Shown here: piece after piece, positions 60,445 to 64,000 of the stretch
Layout: the number at the start of each line of letters is the position of its first letter
How positions within the stretch are numbered: position 1 is the first letter of the stretch
Translations under genes and position numbers: made by a program
The notes under the pieces: model-generated
What the model saw: the letters and a program-made list of their open reading frames with translations, nothing else
Databases searched by the model: none
Told to the model about the DNA's origin: nothing
NCBI GenBank assembly: GCA_947034885.2
Contig: OZ019759.1
Coordinates: 15,068,501-15,132,500, forward strand
From: Thuidium tamariscinum
Taxonomy: Eukaryota; Streptophyta; Bryopsida; Hypnales; Thuidiaceae
Direction: 5' to 3'
DNA: 64,000 nt

Positions 60445-60845
60445 TCCCTTATTTTCAATATTTTGAATTCAGTGGATCATAAATGTTGTTCTTGGGCATC
60501 AATTGTGAAAAAAATTACATTCCATGGAAGTTAATCAACTTTTTTATCTTCTGAAGAAGTTTGTAAAAACGAGGATCAAATTTGAAATTTCAGCCCGCAA
60601 GTACTACCACAAATCACATGTTTCCCCAGAAGGGCCAAAAGTGAATGATCCTTTAGGATTTCAACTTTCAATTGGAATTTCATTAAATTTGAATATTCCT
60701 TTGTCATGGAAGGTGTATTACTATGTTTGGAACAATTTGAATCAGCTGAATTTCAACAATTGATATTGACAATTTCCAATATTTAAGACTAGTATCATTA
60801 TAATTTCGTAGAATTACAAATTCTTTCAAAAGAAATTATTTTTTG
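60445..60845 (+). repeat. Spacer R, copy 2, right part
   Basis: Continues the alignment with 24518-24911 of hAT-B (tcccttattttcaatatttt, gttcttgggcatcaattgtg and so on). Joined with 34795-36160 it rebuilds the empty site. Confidence 0.8.
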
Positions 60846-61125
60846 TCTAAATTGAAAACATACTACGGTAATATAAATTATTCCTCTCTATCAGGTCCTA
60901 AGGTGAATTTTGGATACATATAATTTGAACATTGAAACCTAAAGTCATAATTATTCCATGAAGTGTTCAAATTCCCCAAAATGCATGCAAATTGCAAAGA
61001 GAATCTAGCATTTATTTTTTATTTTCGAGAAGATTCAACATAAACTTGGCTGGTTTTAGAACCTAAACTTGTGTAGACTACTTACTCAATGAATTTCAAG
61101 AATTCAAATGTCGATATAGGTCTTT
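60846..61125. other. AT-rich spacer
   Basis: No match to spacer R beyond 60845 and no gene. Ends at a CAGGG terminus. Confidence 0.4.
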
Positions 61126-61530
61126 CAGGGTTTCAGGCCCCCCGCCTGTCCGTCTGTCCGCCCGTCGCTGCGTCCGCCCCCGATGGGCGCCGTCCGCGTC
61201 GTCCGCCCTCGGTGTGTCCGCCCACCATCGCTGTCCTTGCGATCCAGCGGATGCCGATTCTTGTCCGTTGGATTCGGCCGTCCGCCTCGCTGCCATCGGA
61301 TGAGCATCTGGCTGTCCGTCACGGTCCGGCTGTCGGAGAGCATAAGAAGCGGGGCGGACGGCTCATTTGGCCACAACCGTTTCCCTTCTGGAGTGGATGA
61401 TCCAGTGCCCGATTTTAATCTGTGGCTCTGCGCGCCCCTTCCGACGTTGTGTGCAAACGGTTGTGCTTCATTAATCATTACTAAAATGCTTAACGAACTT
61501 TAGTTGAAGTAATTATCAGGCTCTGAAGGA
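61126..61530 (+). mobile_element. hAT-D: left-end fragment with promoter
   Basis: Begins CAGGGTTTCAGGCC, followed by CGTCCGCC-type words to about 61320. A CATAAGAAG box at 61341-61350 is followed by gcggacggctcattt and tttcccttctggagtg. About 61335-61445 aligns with 36535-36630, the promoter of the 358-aa gene in hAT-C, and weak similarity continues to about 61525. No such gene follows. Either only the end survives or the element continues past the window. Confidence 0.5.
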
Positions 61531-63195
61531 CTACAACTTCACGTAAACTGCAGGGTGAAAGTCGACTATACTAGGTACACTTTTGGCAAAATTTGACAAT
61601 ACCTAAATTACACTTGGTGTATACTTTGTACTAAATGTACATTTATCGTTGAATATTAGCTGTCGATTAAGGTTGCTGCGCACCATTCATTTGAAATTTG
61701 GTTGAGATCCAGATGGACCAATGACGGCGAAGATGACCGCCAGTACATAGTCTCCCAGTCGTTAAAACCGATTGTAGCCGGTCATCTTCGTCTCTCTCCT
61801 TTTTTTCCGTTCACCACCCATTCACTTTCCTTGGCGTGCAAGTGTGAGGGTTAGTTTGCGCTTGATTTTAGTTTTCTTTTGGTTGTTCTGCGTTGTAACT
61901 GTCGCACCATACTTTCAGCTTAGGGTTTAGAAGGCTTTGTTGATGTTAGAGAACATTGTGTTTGTAGGTTATTACTTTGGTTCTGAAAACAGCGACTTTC
62001 TGTTGTGAGATAACTCTGCCTCGTTTTTTTCAATCTTACTTGGAAGGATGTAGAGTGTTTTTGATTTGCGCGGTTCACAATTCTCTCAACTAGCTTAGAA
62101 AGCGTGCCCTAAAGTCGGCAAATGGTTTCATTTTAGCGTACAGAAGAAGGTACGCAACGAAACTCGTGTCTTCGCATGCGGTACCACTTTCTTTGTGTAT
62201 TACATGTTTTCTTATTGCATTGGTCATTGTTCATTAGATACATTGCGAAGTTCTAAATTTCTTGCTTTGTTGGTATCGCAAATTTGCAAAGGAGATATGA
62301 ACAAAGGTTGACGGCGTTGTCAAGAAACCCTGATTTCTCTAGTATAATCTGCTTCTACGCTTGGTTAGTTTGCAAACTCCTCATGATTTCCTGCATAACT
62401 AAAAATGATAATGCTTATTGAGTTTAGCGTATGGTTTAGGGTCTTCCAACGCACGCCCTGTCTTTTCAATTTCGTTAGGGTTTAGGGTTTATTCCGAAGA
62501 TCTATTTGTTTTACCACTCGGTGGGGTGTTACGGTACCTTAAGTGAGCAGGAAGTTTAAGAAATCACTTATTAGGATTTGGGTTTAGGTTTTAGGGAGAC
62601 TCAAAGGCAGAGGTGAAGGCAAGACAGGGTGTGCGTTACCCAAAGCTTAGAAGCATCAGCCCAAGTTCCACAAGTAGTTGAATACTTGAGATTTTTTTCT
62701 TCAAATTCTTTCAAAACCCAACCCCTGGGGATGGGTATGTTGTTTAAAGAGGTAATCCCAATTGCAAAGATTGATCTGTTACAATAGCGCAGCAAGCTAC
62801 ATTGTTGGAATCCGTCCTTCGCTCTCCAGTAGCTCCAATGTGTGTGGTTTTTTCTGGCGAAATTTTAGGATTTATAATAATTCTATTGTTTACTGTATTT
62901 CTTTGGGAGAATCTCTATCACGTCTCAATGGCTAGAGAGCTGGTTGCTACAAAAGTTGTGTCCAGATCAAATACTCACTTAATTGTTTACCATGTCATTT
63001 GGACGGTTTAGGGTTCAATGGGGCACTACTTAAATAGGAGTACAGTCCCAAAGCATGGGACGTTATTCTACGTTAGAATTCTGTTGTTTTGATTTTTCAA
63101 GAAACTTTCTTATACTGTAGGCCCCCCTTTAGGTTGGTGATTAAGTTAAGGATTTCTCATATTGTTGTTATTCCCTTGATTTTGTATAGGGTACA
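61531..63195 (+). other. Promoter / 5' leader-like region
   Basis: Less AT-rich than the flanks, with agggttagg-type plant leader words. It ends at a TTTGTATAG acceptor (63181-63189) six bases before the ATG at 63196, so an untranslated first exon and intron are likely. Between 61725 and 61795, cgaagatgaccg and cggtcatcttcg form a small inverted repeat. Confidence 0.35.
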
Positions 63196-64000
63196 ATGAA
63201 GAAGAAGGTGACTGAGTCTGGAGGAAGATCAAAATCAGGACTGTCCTCTGCAACCATGGGTGAAAATAGCAAAGGGGATGGTCCAGTACTCACTGTTTCT
63301 GAGCTTGAAGGGCTCCTACATGGGCTTAAGCAACCTCCTGCCATTATGCAGTGGCAGGATTTCAAAGGAGCCTACCAACTTGAAGATGATGGGATGAATC
63401 CCCACAGACTGAGGAAGGGGAAAGACGTCCCAGAAGAGATGATGATTGAATTATTTGGTAAGGGTCAAGGGGCTGGAGGGAGATCAGGATACGCTTGGGC
63501 GGATTGCAAAGACACTGAAGTGAGGTCGAGGATCCAGTACTTGCACCCTCTTGTGTATCAAACAGCTAATTTGGAGATTCCACGGGTTGTGAGTTGCCAA
63601 TTCGCTCGGGGTATTGTGTTTGAGCACAAAAAGAAGGAAAAAGTGAATTGGTGCAAATTTGGGGAGGAGACCAATTTGCACCAACGTATAAGATATGCTC
63701 AAGACATAGCAAAATTGGAATTTGCAATTCAAGAAGGGCTTCAGGTTACAAAAACGAGTTGGAGGAAAGTCAAGGTCCTTGTGCCCATTGTGAAGATGGA
63801 GGTGAAGGTCGAAATTGGAGAAGGCTCCTCTCGTGGTCAATCTGACGTTGGAACAGTTTGTTTTTCATATTATATTCTTAAATTGAAATTACTTGATTTT
63901 CAAATTGTTCAGCATTTCCTATTCATAAACATTCACTTGGATCTAAATTTGATGGATATCAATCTTTGAGTGTGCAGTGTCTCACTTGTTTTAGCTCCAG
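63196..64000 (+). CDS. Unrecognised protein, first coding exon(s), partial
   Basis: ATG 63196 (MKKKVTESGG) after a splice acceptor. Exon 63196-63855 gives 220 codons and ends at GT in phase 0. A 122-bp intron then ends in TGTGCAG (63977), and the next exon runs off the window (CLTCFSS...). The exon is hydrophilic. A Ser/Gly/Lys-rich start is followed by LTVSELEGLLHGLKQPP, then a likely folded part with MQWQDFKGAYQ, LHPLVYQTANLEIPRVV and EHKKKEKVNWCKFGEE. No known motif is seen. It has no resemblance to the cargo genes. If it is a host gene, it may mark the right boundary of the transposon cluster. Confidence 0.5.

Noticed and set aside
62802..63011. A 69-codon frame with a membrane-like segment
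   Set aside because: It lies in the probable leader intron before the acceptor at 63189. No homologue or splice support is visible.

Overview
This is a repeat-rich nuclear window from a plant. The evidence is GT-AG introns in AT-rich DNA, CCCTAAA-type telomere-like patches, a Ty3/gypsy-type LTR with a plant-style primer-binding site, DUF659-type plant hAT transposases, a decayed plant-like U2AF65 RRM2, and TTAA and CACTA foldback MITEs. The lineage cannot be fixed. A non-seed plant or a low-recombining region such as a sex chromosome or pericentromere would fit, but that is inference. Little of the window is ordinary gene space.

Layout. 1-16.7 kb is relic genic DNA: an unrecognised frameshifted pseudogene (711-1588), a broken U2AF65-like RRM2 (4652-5430), an LTR with a primer-binding site (6193-8529) and a series of short AG/GT-bounded candidate exons (3.2-5.9 kb and 9.4-16.7 kb) of one or more unidentified spliced genes. 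16.78-34.8 kb is part of a large hAT-type element, here called hAT-A. It has one clear end (16782) and, on the minus strand, a RING-H2/coiled-coil gene followed by a hAT transposase gene. That transposase is split by a 9.2-kb element, hAT-B (20214-29414, 8-bp target duplication with 7/8 match), built as a huge inverted repeat with two satellite arrays. 34.8-36.16 kb is a second copy of the central spacer of hAT-B. That copy is interrupted by hAT-C (36161-60436, 24,276 bp; target duplication accccccg/acccctcg) and resumes at 60445. The uninterrupted copy near 24510 is an empty-site control inside the same window. 61.1-61.5 kb holds the end of a fourth element (hAT-D), followed by the first coding exon of an unrecognised spliced gene (63196 onward).

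How the parts fit. hAT-C looks like a multi-gene transposon. From left to right it has an intact 358-aa gene with a candidate UIM and a low-complexity tail, a minus-strand protein-kinase-like pseudogene, a RING-H2 gene, a hAT transposase, and the right end. hAT-A has the same order, RING then transposase then terminus, read on the other strand. Almost every cargo gene starts just downstream of a CpG-rich cluster of GGACG/CGTCC words plus a TATAAG box. The same words form the subterminal repeats at the element ends. I infer a family of giant hAT elements with a heritable gene set, possibly ubiquitin-related, and one shared cis-code for ends and promoters. Most of the genes are broken by nonsense changes, many explicable as CGA to TGA or TGG to TGA/TAG. 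The first gene of hAT-C is still open.
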